The notes: generated by a model not told the origin, from the letters alone. DNA of 5,956 nt from Fimbriimonadales bacterium (GCA_026416065.1 JAOAFW010000116.1:1-5956), one strand, 5' to 3'. Positions 1 through 5,116 are shown, counted from the first letter of the stretch. Numbers and translations are program-made.

Positions 1-18
1 GATGTGTATAAGAGACAG
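1..18 (+). other. Residual Nextera (Tn5 mosaic end) sequencing adapter
   Basis: The first 18 bases, gatgtgtataagagacag, match the transposase mosaic-end adapter used in Nextera libraries, lacking only its first base. This is a library artefact and not genomic sequence. Genomic sequence starts at about position 19, and any gene entering from the left is cut there. Confidence 0.95.
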
Positions 19-96
19 CTACTGCCCCGTGCGGAAATCCAGCACCAGCAGCGCCCGAACTACTCGGGGAGCTTGAGGTTGGGCGTGCAGTTTTAG
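19..96 (+). CDS. Possible C-terminal end of an outer-membrane beta-barrel protein (partial)
   Basis: In the plus frame starting at 19, about 25 residues run to a TAG at 94-96 and end in YSGSLRLGVQF. A terminal Phe with hydrophobic residues at alternating positions (V, L, L) and a Tyr eleven from the end is the known signature of the last strand of outer-membrane barrels, the part read by the BAM assembly machinery. The rest of the gene is lost at the adapter junction. If real, it converges tail to tail with the beta-propeller gene and the two stop codons overlap by four bases. The stretch is very short. The opposite strand also reads openly here (a tail ending LDFRTGQ), so this rests only on the C-terminal pattern. 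Confidence 0.35.
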   Translation, partial: LLPRAEIQHQQRPNYSGSLRLGVQF

Positions 97-1148
97 GGCG
101 CGCGCCAGCGCAAGGGATTATCAAATAAACTGGGGTCAGCGATTTCGCGTGTCTGCTTCGTGCGAAAGTCCACCTCCATCAGCGTGTAGCGCGGGTCGCG
201 CTGGCTCCAGTCGCCCTTCAAGAAAAACGCCCGCCTACCATCCGGGTGAAACTGCGCGTCGCCAATATAGCCTTTGATAAAGGTCAGTCGCTCTTTGCGT
301 TTGGTAGGCTCGTCATAGAGCCAGAGGTCGTACTCATATGATCGGGGCGGCGCATGGATATAAATATACTTCCCGCTGGGGTGATAGTCTATCGCGGGTA
401 CTGGCAGAGAGCGTGTACGCGGGGAGGACACGCCTCGTAGGATGTCTTCAATACGGTAAGCTTTTTCGCTGAGCAACCACTGCTGACGCGCGGTTGGAGA
501 GCGGCTGTAATGGATGTGAGGCAAGGAAACTGTATGTCGTATTGTCCCGTCCACGTGTACAACCAGATAACCTCTGTCGCGCCAAGTACCTGCTCCCGTC
601 AGGGCGAAAAGGGGACCCCATGTGAAGTCCTGCTGGAACTCTGCTTTGCTGACCAGCAGGTGTTTCCCGTCCGGCAGGAAGATGCCCCATACGCTGTGTT
701 GCGGCAGGGCAAGCAACGGGCGGGTGCTCTGACGATCCAGTGAATACAGGTAGAGCGTGTAGGGTGCACTGCTTTTGTCGCGGGCAGGGCGCGCCGAATA
801 AAGCAGTTGCTTCCCGTCGGGGCTGAAACTGGGCATGATCGCTTCCGTTCCCTCAGGGCTGACACGCTGTACTGTGCGCGTTTCCAGATTCAGCAGATAG
901 ACCTGCGCAGAGCGCGGTCCCCCCACGAAAGCGATATATTTTCCATCAGGCGAAACCGTGAACTGCACTTCACGCTGGTCGAAGCCGAATCGGGGCATCA
1001 GAGGCAAGACACACAGCCCGCACAGGCATAGTACCGCTACGCCGTAGGCGAGAAGCCCCCACTTGAGCAAGCGCAACCCCCAAGACGCCTGCGGTTTGCT
1101 CGGAGGTTGCGCTCCAGAGACCGGTTGTTCTGCAGGCGATACGCGCAT
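93..1148 (-). CDS. Membrane-anchored PD40/TolB-like beta-propeller protein
   Basis: The product has 351 residues. A short polar N-terminus is followed by one hydrophobic segment at about residues 29-51 (Leu/Val/Cys rich), which looks like an uncleaved signal anchor placing the rest outside the cytoplasmic membrane. After it come blade motifs of the PD40 type, with the core SPDGK/HPDGR pattern and following beta strand, at about residues 65-76, 109-118, 158-167, 255-264 and 300-310. The family is known from TolB and WD40-like propellers, which usually bind proteins or ligands. No enzymatic motif is visible and no specific function can be named. The ATG at 1146-1148 is favoured because AGGGG (1154-1158) lies five bases upstream and an extended -10 lies just beyond. 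It diverges from the DUF4091 gene across a 118-base spacer. The reading frame is intact and complete. Confidence 0.85.
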   Translation of the reverse strand: MRVSPAEQPVSGAQPPSKPQASWGLRLLKWGLLAYGVAVLCLCGLCVLPLMPRFGFDQREVQFTVSPDGKYIAFVGGPRSAQVYLLNLETRTVQRVSPEGTEAIMPSFSPDGKQLLYSARPARDKSSAPYTLYLYSLDRQSTRPLLALPQHSVWGIFLPDGKHLLVSKAEFQQDFTWGPLFALTGAGTWRDRGYLVVHVDGTIRHTVSLPHIHYSRSPTARQQWLLSEKAYRIEDILRGVSSPRTRSLPVPAIDYHPSGKYIYIHAPPRSYEYDLWLYDEPTKRKERLTFIKGYIGDAQFHPDGRRAFFLKGDWSQRDPRYTLMEVDFRTKQTREIADPSLFDNPLRWRAP

Positions 1149-1153
1149 ACCTG

Positions 1154-1158
1154 CCCCT
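1154..1158 (-). promoter_or_regulatory. Shine-Dalgarno of the beta-propeller gene
   Basis: On the minus strand AGGGG precedes the ATG at 1148 with a five-base spacer. It overlaps a perfect 5-1-5 palindrome, CCCTG-A-CAGGG, at 1155-1165, so a hairpin or bound protein there could hide the ribosome site. That last point is inference. Confidence 0.6.
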
Positions 1159-1167
1159 GACAGGGCT

Positions 1168-1176
1168 ATTATACCA
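1168..1176 (-). promoter_or_regulatory. Extended -10 promoter element for the beta-propeller gene
   Basis: The minus strand reads TGGTATAAT: a perfect TATAAT (1168-1173) with the TGn extension of strong extended -10 promoters. No convincing -35 hexamer is present at 16-18 bases (around 1190-1197), which is common for extended -10 promoters. Transcription would start near 1161 and give a leader of about 12 bases that contains the Shine-Dalgarno. The hexamer straddles the last codon and stop of the lon-tail remnant. Confidence 0.6.
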
Positions 1177-1258
1177 TCACTTCCGCCCGCCCGACGTCCT
1201 TGAGGGGCACAAGGTGGTAAGTTATCCGCTCACGCGCAGGTTTCGGCATCAGGTATAA
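1169..1258 (-). pseudogene. Decayed 3' end of a lon protease gene copy
   Basis: On the minus strand this reads ARERITYHLV-P-LKDVGRAEVMV followed by a stop. The intact Lon C-terminus in this window reads VREQITFHLV, about 20 residues, then LKDAERAEVMV and a stop. Seven of ten and nine of eleven residues match. By eye, about 30 of the last 36 bases match (1169-1204 against 5141-5176), and about 24 of 31 in the adjoining block (1207-1237). Between the blocks the remnant lacks about 57 bases found in lon. Similarity fades beyond about 1250, and nothing of the Lon catalytic region is left before the DUF4091 gene starts at 1267. It is not translatable as a Lon protein. It could come from a duplicated lon or from a horizontally acquired second lon. 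Most differences in the final block are silent, so it was once a coding copy. Confidence 0.72.
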
Positions 1259-1264
1259 CACCTG
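1250..1264. promoter_or_regulatory. Palindrome over the DUF4091 gene's promoter
   Basis: CAGGT-ATAAC-ACCTG is a perfect inverted repeat with five-base arms and a five-base centre. It covers a -10-like TATAAC (1254-1259) that lies seven bases before the GTG start at 1267. A dimeric repressor bound here would block the promoter. The operator role is inferred from position only, and the arms are short enough to occur by chance. Confidence 0.3.
1254..1259 (+). promoter_or_regulatory. Putative -10 element of a leaderless transcript (DUF4091 gene)
   Basis: TATAAC lies seven bases before the GTG at 1267, the distance at which transcription would begin at or next to the start codon. No strong Shine-Dalgarno is seen between 1240 and 1266, and no clear -35 is seen near 1231-1236. 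Confidence 0.4.
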
Positions 1265-1266
1265 TC

Positions 1267-2472
1267 GTGTTCCTGCGCCTGCTGATGATTGCGCTTGCAA
1301 CGACGCTGACGCAGACTGTGCCGCCGTTGAGCGACTGGGTACCGAGCGAGACGGGCGAGACGCGCCAGCGACGCATCGCGGTATCCGATTCAGAGCGTGG
1401 AACGCAACGCGCCGAACGCACGGTGTTGGCAGTTGTCGGCAAGGGGGGCGAGGAGACTGCCTACTGGCGCAACACGCGCTGGAAACTGGAGCCGAACCGC
1501 GCCTACATGTTCCGTACCAGGCTGAAGGGCGAGGGCGGCGAGGGATGGGCGCTTCTGGGCGCAACTGCGGTGAACTTCGACTTCATCCCCACGCGCGAGT
1601 GGCAAACCGCGGAGTATGTGTTCCGCGCTCCTGCCGATACACGGGAAGCGTTTATCCGTGTCGGGCACTGGCTGTGGCGTGGCGAGATTCTGTTCGACCA
1701 GCCGCAGCTCGTCCCCGTCGAGGTAGTACATACGCGCTACGACCCTCTGACGCTGGGCGAGGGCGAGACGATTCGCAACGGACGCTACACTTTCATCAGC
1801 CGTTTTGACGGCGATCTGTCCAACGCGCAATCGCCCCTGCGCGAGTTCACGGCAAATTTTGACACGAACCGCTGGGCGTTCAGCCCGAATGCGCAGGCGA
1901 CCTACCGCCATTTTGTGGGCGACTACCGCATCCGCAGCGGCGTGGCACGGCTGAATGCCTCGTCCGAGGAGGGCGGCGCACTGGCGATTCATCTACGCAA
2001 AGATGGGGAACGCTGGCAGAAGGCGTATATAGTGCGCAAGCGCGGCGCACACGAGTTCAAAATCCCGCCTTCGTTCCTGCCCGCTCGCACGCTGGAAGTG
2101 CGCTTCATCGGACAGAGCGGCTTCATCGAGATAGACAGCTATGTGCTGGAGGCGGAGCTGGAGCGCGCGCCGCAATCAGTGTTAGTGGGCAGGAGCCTCA
2201 CGCTTTATCCTGACCAGCAGCGCGACGACATTCGGGTCAAGCCTATCGCCCTGCAGCGCGACGCGCAGGGGCAGTGGAGCCTGCTGGCGGAAGTTGCCTC
2301 CACTGCTCAAGCCCCCCTACAGGCGCGACCGTTCCATCAGTCGCTTGCCGACGCGCGGACGCCGACGCCTGTGGGTGAGCAGTTCACGCGCCTTGCGCCT
2401 AATCAGCTCGTGCGAATCGCCCTCCCGCTGCCTGAAGCGACCGCCAAGCCACAGGAGAGTGGGTTGGGCTGA
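1267..2472 (+). CDS. N-terminal part of the DUF4091 protein: signal peptide and carbohydrate-binding-like beta sandwiches
   Basis: This piece has 401 codons. A GTG start is followed by MFLRLLMIALATTL, a plausible short signal peptide, so the protein is probably exported. An in-frame ATG at 1285 would remove half of it. Residues about 64-150 alternate in beta-strand fashion with conserved Trp and Tyr (WKLEPN, YMFRTRLKGEG, REWQTAEYVF, ILFDQPQ). They resemble the jelly-roll carbohydrate-binding modules that often precede catalytic domains. Residues about 165-295 look like a second beta sandwich (FDGDLS, RSGVARLNAS, FIEIDSYVLE). A third, Ig-like stretch starts at about 300 and continues in the next piece. 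The last residues (after about 2450) are out of frame, and the TGA at 2470-2472 is a consequence of the lost base. Module assignments rest on strand pattern and context, not on a profile search. Confidence 0.7.
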   Translation: MFLRLLMIALATTLTQTVPPLSDWVPSETGETRQRRIAVSDSERGTQRAERTVLAVVGKGGEETAYWRNTRWKLEPNRAYMFRTRLKGEGGEGWALLGATAVNFDFIPTREWQTAEYVFRAPADTREAFIRVGHWLWRGEILFDQPQLVPVEVVHTRYDPLTLGEGETIRNGRYTFISRFDGDLSNAQSPLREFTANFDTNRWAFSPNAQATYRHFVGDYRIRSGVARLNASSEEGGALAIHLRKDGERWQKAYIVRKRGAHEFKIPPSFLPARTLEVRFIGQSGFIEIDSYVLEAELERAPQSVLVGRSLTLYPDQQRDDIRVKPIALQRDAQGQWSLLAEVASTAQAPLQARPFHQSLADARTPTPVGEQFTRLAPNQLVRIALPLPEATAKPQESGLG

Positions 2473-2501
2473 TAGACGAAGGCGGGCGCGTCCTCTGGAG
2501 C

Positions 2502-3206
2502 GTGCAAATCAAGCCGCAAATGCGGTTTCAACACTGGACGGGCTATGGCTATCGGCTCGCGGGAACGCCCGACTGGGCAGGCGCGTGGTGGTGCGAGTGG
2601 GGCTGGAAAGTGGGACGCACGCGCGCGCTGCCCGACGAGACGCGCCCTGCCGTCCGTCTCAGCGCGGCGCGCGGCGAGTACGAACCTGCCCAAATCGTGC
2701 TGCGCCCGCCCCAGCCGCTGCGCCTGCTCGAAGCGGAACTGAGCGACCTGCGGTCGGGAGAGAATCGAATCCCCGCGCAACATATCGAGCTGCGTGAGGT
2801 CGCCTATGTGTATGTAGAGCAACCGACCGATTCAATCGGTACCTTCGACGAGTACCCTGACCCGCTTCCGCCTCTACAACTACCTCTCGACATTCCCGCA
2901 GGGCGGAACCAGCCGCTCTGGTTGACCTTCTATGCGCCTTATGGAACCCCTGCAGGCGTGTATCAGGGCGACCTGACGCTGCACACCAATCGGGGCGCAT
3001 TCAAAATCCCCATAGAGTTCACGGTCTACGACTTTGACCTGCCGCGCGCGCCCATGGCGCAGCGGGTTCGGAATCAACGCGGAGCGCGTATTCCAGTATC
3101 ACAAACTGCGCACGGAAAAGCAGAAGCGCGAACTCTGGGATCGCTACATGCGGGCGTTCCGTCGCGCACGGCTCAACCCGTACAACTTTTATATCAGCTG
3201 GTATGA
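2502..3206 (+). CDS. Middle part of the DUF4091 protein: N-terminal half of the DUF4091 region
   Basis: Family-like sequence in this frame actually begins at about 2451 (GEWVGLIDEGGRVLWSVQ), upstream of the first usable start codon, a GTG at 2502 with no ribosome site. That is why this is a fragment and not a gene of its own. Conserved signatures, numbered from 2502, are: WKVGRTRALP (35-44), AARGEYEPAQIVLRP (55-69, the classic region before DUF4091 domains), DEYPDPLPPLQLPLDIPAG (116-134), QPLWLTFYAPYGTPAGVYQG (137-156) and IEFTVYDFDLPRAP (171-184). After the ATG at 3054 the frame is wrong, so the last 50 or so residues to the stop at 3206 are not genuine. The block is an all-beta accessory domain that packs against the catalytic barrel in GH123-like enzymes. 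Confidence 0.7.
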   Translation: MQIKPQMRFQHWTGYGYRLAGTPDWAGAWWCEWGWKVGRTRALPDETRPAVRLSAARGEYEPAQIVLRPPQPLRLLEAELSDLRSGENRIPAQHIELREVAYVYVEQPTDSIGTFDEYPDPLPPLQLPLDIPAGRNQPLWLTFYAPYGTPAGVYQGDLTLHTNRGAFKIPIEFTVYDFDLPRAPMAQRVRNQRGARIPVSQTAHGKAEARTLGSLHAGVPSRTAQPVQLLYQLV

Positions 3207-4329
3207 TGTGCGCCTTGAAGATGGGAAGGTGGTGCTGGATTTAGCGGAGTTCGATAGAGGCGCGCGCCGCTATCTGGATGAACTTGGCTTCAACAGCTTT
3301 GTGCTGCCTGTCTACGGGCTGCCCAGCGGACGCTACCCGAACTACTCGCAGGGCGAATTTCTGGGGTTCAAGGAGGGCGAGCGGGAATACGAACGCCTCT
3401 GGACGGACTACATGCGTCGGCTGCAAGAGCACGTACGCAAAAACGGCTGGCTGAACAAGGCGTACATCTACTGGTTCGACGAACCTGACGAGACGGACTA
3501 CCCCCTTGTGCGCCGCGTGAACGAGCGAATCAAGCGCGCCGCGCCCGATTTGACCCTGATGCTCTCCGAGCAGCCAGAGCCGCCGCTCATCGGCGTTGTG
3601 GACTTGTGGTGTCCGCTGACCCAGTCTGTCCCGTTAGACTCGATTCGCCAGCGTCGGGCGGCGGGTGAGGAGGTGTGGTGGTATGTCTGCGTGTTTCCTC
3701 GCGCTCCGTACGCCACACTGTTCATCGACCATCCCGGAACCGAAATGCGCGTATGGCTCTGGCAGACATGGAAATACGGCGTGCAAGGAATCATCATCTG
3801 GGAGACCACCTTGTGGCACAACGAGTTCGCCTATCCCAATCGGCTGCAGAACCCGTGGGACGACCCGATGAGTTATGAGTGGGAAGAGCATTTCAAGCCG
3901 GGCACGCGGGATTTATTGGGCAACGGCGACGGCAGGCTCTTTTATCCTCCGCGCCGCGACCCGAACGCCAGCGGCGAACCGATTATCGCCGACCCAATCC
4001 CCTCCCTCCGCTGGGAGTGCCTGCGCGACGGCGCGGAGGACTACGAGTATTTCGCCCTGCTGGAACGCCTGATTCAGCAGGCGGAGCGCAAGCAAGCTGA
4101 CGCCGCGTTGCTCAATCAGGCGCGTGCGCTACTGCAACCGCCCGACACTGTGGTCAAAAGCATGACTGGGTTCACTTTTGACCCGCGCCCTCTGAATGAG
4201 CATCGGGACAAGCTCGCAGCGATGGTTGTGCGGTTGCAGCGCGCGTTGCAGCACACCAATTCAGCTTCTTCTTTTTCGATGGCGCATCGGAAACCCCAAA
4301 ACCGCACTGGGAGGTTTCAAGAGCGGTAA
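3034..4329 (+). CDS. C-terminal part of the DUF4091 protein: GH123-like catalytic region
   Basis: Genuine sequence starts at about 3058 (RSGFGINAERVFQYH). Residues before that, from the TTG at 3034, are out of frame, and no ribosome site is present. The region reads as an alpha/beta barrel: RRARLNPYNFYISW, LDELGFNSFVLPVYG, then KAYIYWFDEPDE with the adjacent Asp-Glu pair at 3478-3483. GH123 N-acetyl-beta-galactosaminidases use adjacent Asp and Glu residues for substrate-assisted hydrolysis. Further on are WWYVCVFPRAPY, WQTWKYGVQGIIIWETTLW, and the DUF4091-typical GNGDGRLFYPP near 3919-3951. RWECLRDGAEDYEYFALLERL near 4009-4071 begins the helical tail. The likely role is extracellular or periplasmic hydrolysis of a glycan with amino-sugar residues, but the substrate is not predictable. 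The last 25 residues are low complexity, and the TAA (4327-4329) lies 14 bases before hicA. Confidence 0.78.
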   Translation: MTCRARPWRSGFGINAERVFQYHKLRTEKQKRELWDRYMRAFRRARLNPYNFYISWYDVRLEDGKVVLDLAEFDRGARRYLDELGFNSFVLPVYGLPSGRYPNYSQGEFLGFKEGEREYERLWTDYMRRLQEHVRKNGWLNKAYIYWFDEPDETDYPLVRRVNERIKRAAPDLTLMLSEQPEPPLIGVVDLWCPLTQSVPLDSIRQRRAAGEEVWWYVCVFPRAPYATLFIDHPGTEMRVWLWQTWKYGVQGIIIWETTLWHNEFAYPNRLQNPWDDPMSYEWEEHFKPGTRDLLGNGDGRLFYPPRRDPNASGEPIIADPIPSLRWECLRDGAEDYEYFALLERLIQQAERKQADAALLNQARALLQPPDTVVKSMTGFTFDPRPLNEHRDKLAAMVVRLQRALQHTNSASSFSMAHRKPQNRTGRFQER

Positions 4330-4331
4330 GG

Positions 4332-4337
4332 TAAAAT
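4332..4337 (+). promoter_or_regulatory. Putative -10 element of a leaderless hicA transcript
   Basis: TAAAAT ends exactly six bases before the GTG of hicA at 4344. There is no recognisable Shine-Dalgarno in the 14 bases between the preceding TAA and this GTG, and no good -35 at 4309-4314. The element overlaps the very end of the DUF4091 locus, so hicAB could be expressed apart from it. Confidence 0.4.
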
Positions 4338-4343
4338 GCATTC

Positions 4344-4601
4344 GTGAAGCCCCACAAGGTACTTCAGAAGATACTCGCAGGTTCCAAAAACATTCGCTTT
4401 GAGGACATGCTGAGGCTGGCGGAAGCTTACGGGTTCCAACTTGATCGCGTGAGCGGAAGTCATCATATCCTCGTACATCCTGCAGTACCCGCCGCGTTGA
4501 ACCTGCAAAATGTGAAGGGAGAGGCAAAACCCTACCAGATTAAGCAGTTCCTCAAGATTGTGGAGGAGTATAATCTATCGATGGAGGCAGGGGACGAATG
4601 A
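4344..4601 (+). CDS. hicA: HicA-family mRNA interferase toxin
   Basis: The product has 85 residues. HicA toxins are small double-stranded-RNA-binding-fold ribonucleases that cleave translated mRNA and stop growth until neutralised by HicB. The hallmark is visible at residues 37-46, VSGSHHILVHP, where the His after Gly-Ser (His40) is the expected catalytic residue. NVKGEAKPYQIKQFLKIVEEYNL follows and matches the family's C-terminal helix, in which His is often replaced in this subgroup. At 85 residues it is longer than minimal HicA proteins (about 60), because of an N-terminal helix-forming segment (KVLQKILAGSKNIRFEDML). The start is GTG; no in-frame ATG lies upstream before the previous stop. 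It overlaps hicB by ATGA, so the two are translationally coupled with the toxin first, the usual hicAB order. Confidence 0.9.
   Translation: MKPHKVLQKILAGSKNIRFEDMLRLAEAYGFQLDRVSGSHHILVHPAVPAALNLQNVKGEAKPYQIKQFLKIVEEYNLSMEAGDE
4583..4593 (+). promoter_or_regulatory. Ribosome binding site of hicB
   Basis: GGAGG (4583-4587) and AGGGG (4589-4593) lie 10 and 4 bases before the hicB ATG, inside the end of hicA. hicA itself has no such site, so the antitoxin may be translated more efficiently than the toxin. That would fit the need for excess antitoxin (inference). Confidence 0.5.
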
Positions 4602-4816
4602 AGGACTATCACATCAATATATTCTACAGCGAGGAAGACGAGGGCTACATCGCGGATATTCCTGACTTGTCTGGCTGTTCGGCGTTTGGCGAGACGCCTG
4701 AAGACGCGCTGCGCGAGGTACAGACTGCGAAGCAGGCATGGCTGGAGGCGGCGCGTGCGGCAGGCAAGCCTGTGCCCGCGCCGCGCTATCGCCCTGTTAT
4801 CTATCAGGCGCGTTAG
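4598..4816 (+). CDS. hicB: HicB-family antitoxin
   Basis: The product has 72 residues. HicB antitoxins bind HicA and block its active site through a partial RNase-H-like fold. The signature is clear: INIFYSEEDEGYIADIPDLSG (residues 6-26), then CSAFGETPEDALREV and the helix KQAWLEAARAAGKPVPAP. The chain stops after YRPVIYQAR, so the C-terminal ribbon-helix-helix or HTH DNA-binding domain found in longer HicB proteins is absent. Self-repression by this protein alone is therefore unlikely. This short form is common in the family. The ATG at 4598 overlaps the hicA stop. The gene ends four bases from the remnant of the convergent DUF3368 toxin gene, leaving no room for a terminator between them. 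Confidence 0.92.
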   Translation: MKDYHINIFYSEEDEGYIADIPDLSGCSAFGETPEDALREVQTAKQAWLEAARAAGKPVPAPRYRPVIYQAR

Positions 4817-4820
4817 GATG

Positions 4821-4895
4821 TTACTCCTGCGCCAATTTCAGGGCGTGCTCGTAGAGAGCATCCCAGCTGGCATCCACCACGGCGTTGGGCTTTAT
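4821..4895 (-). pseudogene. Collapsed DUF3368 (PIN-like) toxin gene: both ends joined, middle deleted
   Basis: Directly behind the UPF0175 gene, in the position of its usual DUF3368 toxin partner, the minus strand reads KPNAVVDAS followed immediately by WDALYEHALKLAQE and TAA. VVDAS is the N-terminal strand of these PIN-like toxins and carries their first acidic metal ligand. ALYEHALKLAQE looks like their typical C-terminal helix (recalled family pattern such as ALY..vL.LAGE). An intact toxin would have about 150-160 residues; only about 24 codons remain, so some 130 are missing in frame. The start is gone as well: where ATGA would overlap the antitoxin stop, the sequence is ATAA, which keeps the stop but not the start. 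GTG codons at 4880 and 4877 could only start a 19-20-residue peptide. The pair therefore looks like an orphaned antitoxin. Confidence 0.6.
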
Positions 4896-5110
4896 CGCAG
4901 GACTTCCTGCTCTAACTCTTCGGGACTATAGTTCACGACCGAGATTTTCTGGCGCGAGAGCAGCTCCATAAACGCACGCTTAGAGTAGCCTGCTAACTCC
5001 GCCGCTTTGCCTAACGAGACGCGCCCCGCCTCGTAGAGTTTTATCGCCAGCAGTAGACGCGCCTCTTCCTCCGACACGGTGGGTGGCAGTTCAACCTGTA
5101 GCATGCTCAT
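4892..5110 (-). CDS. UPF0175-family antitoxin (HTH-like)
   Basis: The product has 72 residues. UPF0175 proteins are predicted antitoxins paired with DUF3368 PIN-like toxins, especially in thermophiles and cyanobacteria. Visible features are an N-terminal helix (SEEEARLLLAIKLYEAG, residues 13-29), a helix-turn-helix-like core (SLGKAAELAGYSKRAFMELLSRQ, residues 32-54) and the family tail ISVVNYSPEELEQE. The core is typical of small DNA-binding antitoxins and suggests it could repress its own promoter. The start used is ATG at 5108-5110; an in-frame ATG two codons later (5102-5104) is equally possible. No Shine-Dalgarno is seen upstream, but a TACAAT box lies six bases before the first ATG. It sits 30 bases after the lon stop on the same strand. 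Its toxin gene survives only as a remnant. Confidence 0.88.
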   Translation of the reverse strand: MSMLQVELPPTVSEEEARLLLAIKLYEAGRVSLGKAAELAGYSKRAFMELLSRQKISVVNYSPEELEQEVLR

Positions 5111-5116
5111 AGCAGG

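Larger units (their letters stand above)
1267..4329 (+). pseudogene. Twice-frameshifted secreted DUF4091 (GH123-like) glycoside hydrolase gene, whole locus
   Basis: Three overlapping pieces in two frames together make one protein of about 1,020 residues: signal peptide, beta-sandwich modules, the N-terminal part of the DUF4091 region, then its catalytic part. The first piece is in the frame of position 1, the second in the frame of position 3, the third again in the frame of position 1. Family-like sequence passes from piece to piece without a gap near 2450 (one base missing) and near 3056 (one base extra). The shifts cancel in frame, but about 200 codons between them would be read wrongly. 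This is either a recently inactivated gene or two sequencing or assembly errors. The lack of stray stops in each piece favours a recent event or errors. Confidence 0.75.

Noticed and set aside
1259..1564. Extension of the minus-strand open frame upstream of the lon remnant (to about 131 codons)
   Set aside because: Upstream of about 1258 it is antisense to the DUF4091 gene, is Arg/Pro/Ser rich and shows no Lon similarity. Only the 1169-1258 part is meaningful.
1390..1992. A 200-codon open frame on the minus strand inside the DUF4091 gene
   Set aside because: It is antisense to a frame with clear domain signatures, has no ribosome site, and its composition is what GC-rich codon bias produces on the opposite strand.
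2312..2317. Run of six C as the site of the first frame break
   Set aside because: The original frame continues sensibly for another 45 codons after the run (VGEQFTRLAPNQLVRIALPLPEA), so the break is downstream.
2294..2797. A 167-codon Arg-rich open frame on the plus strand
   Set aside because: It is out of frame with the DUF4091 domain sequence on the same strand, and its Arg/Ala repeats are typical of a shadow frame.
2826..2840. Inverted repeat ACCGAT-TCA-ATCGGT
   Set aside because: It lies inside conserved DUF4091 coding sequence (PTDSIGT) with no U-tract and no gene boundary nearby, so it is most likely chance.
2436..3062. Programmed ribosomal frameshifting in the DUF4091 gene
   Set aside because: No slippery heptamer with a downstream structure is evident at either site, and a -1 followed by a +1 event in one hydrolase has no known precedent that I can name.
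4817..4820. Bidirectional terminator between hicB and the toxin relic
   Set aside because: Only four bases separate the two stop codons, and no stem with a T-tract is visible on either side.
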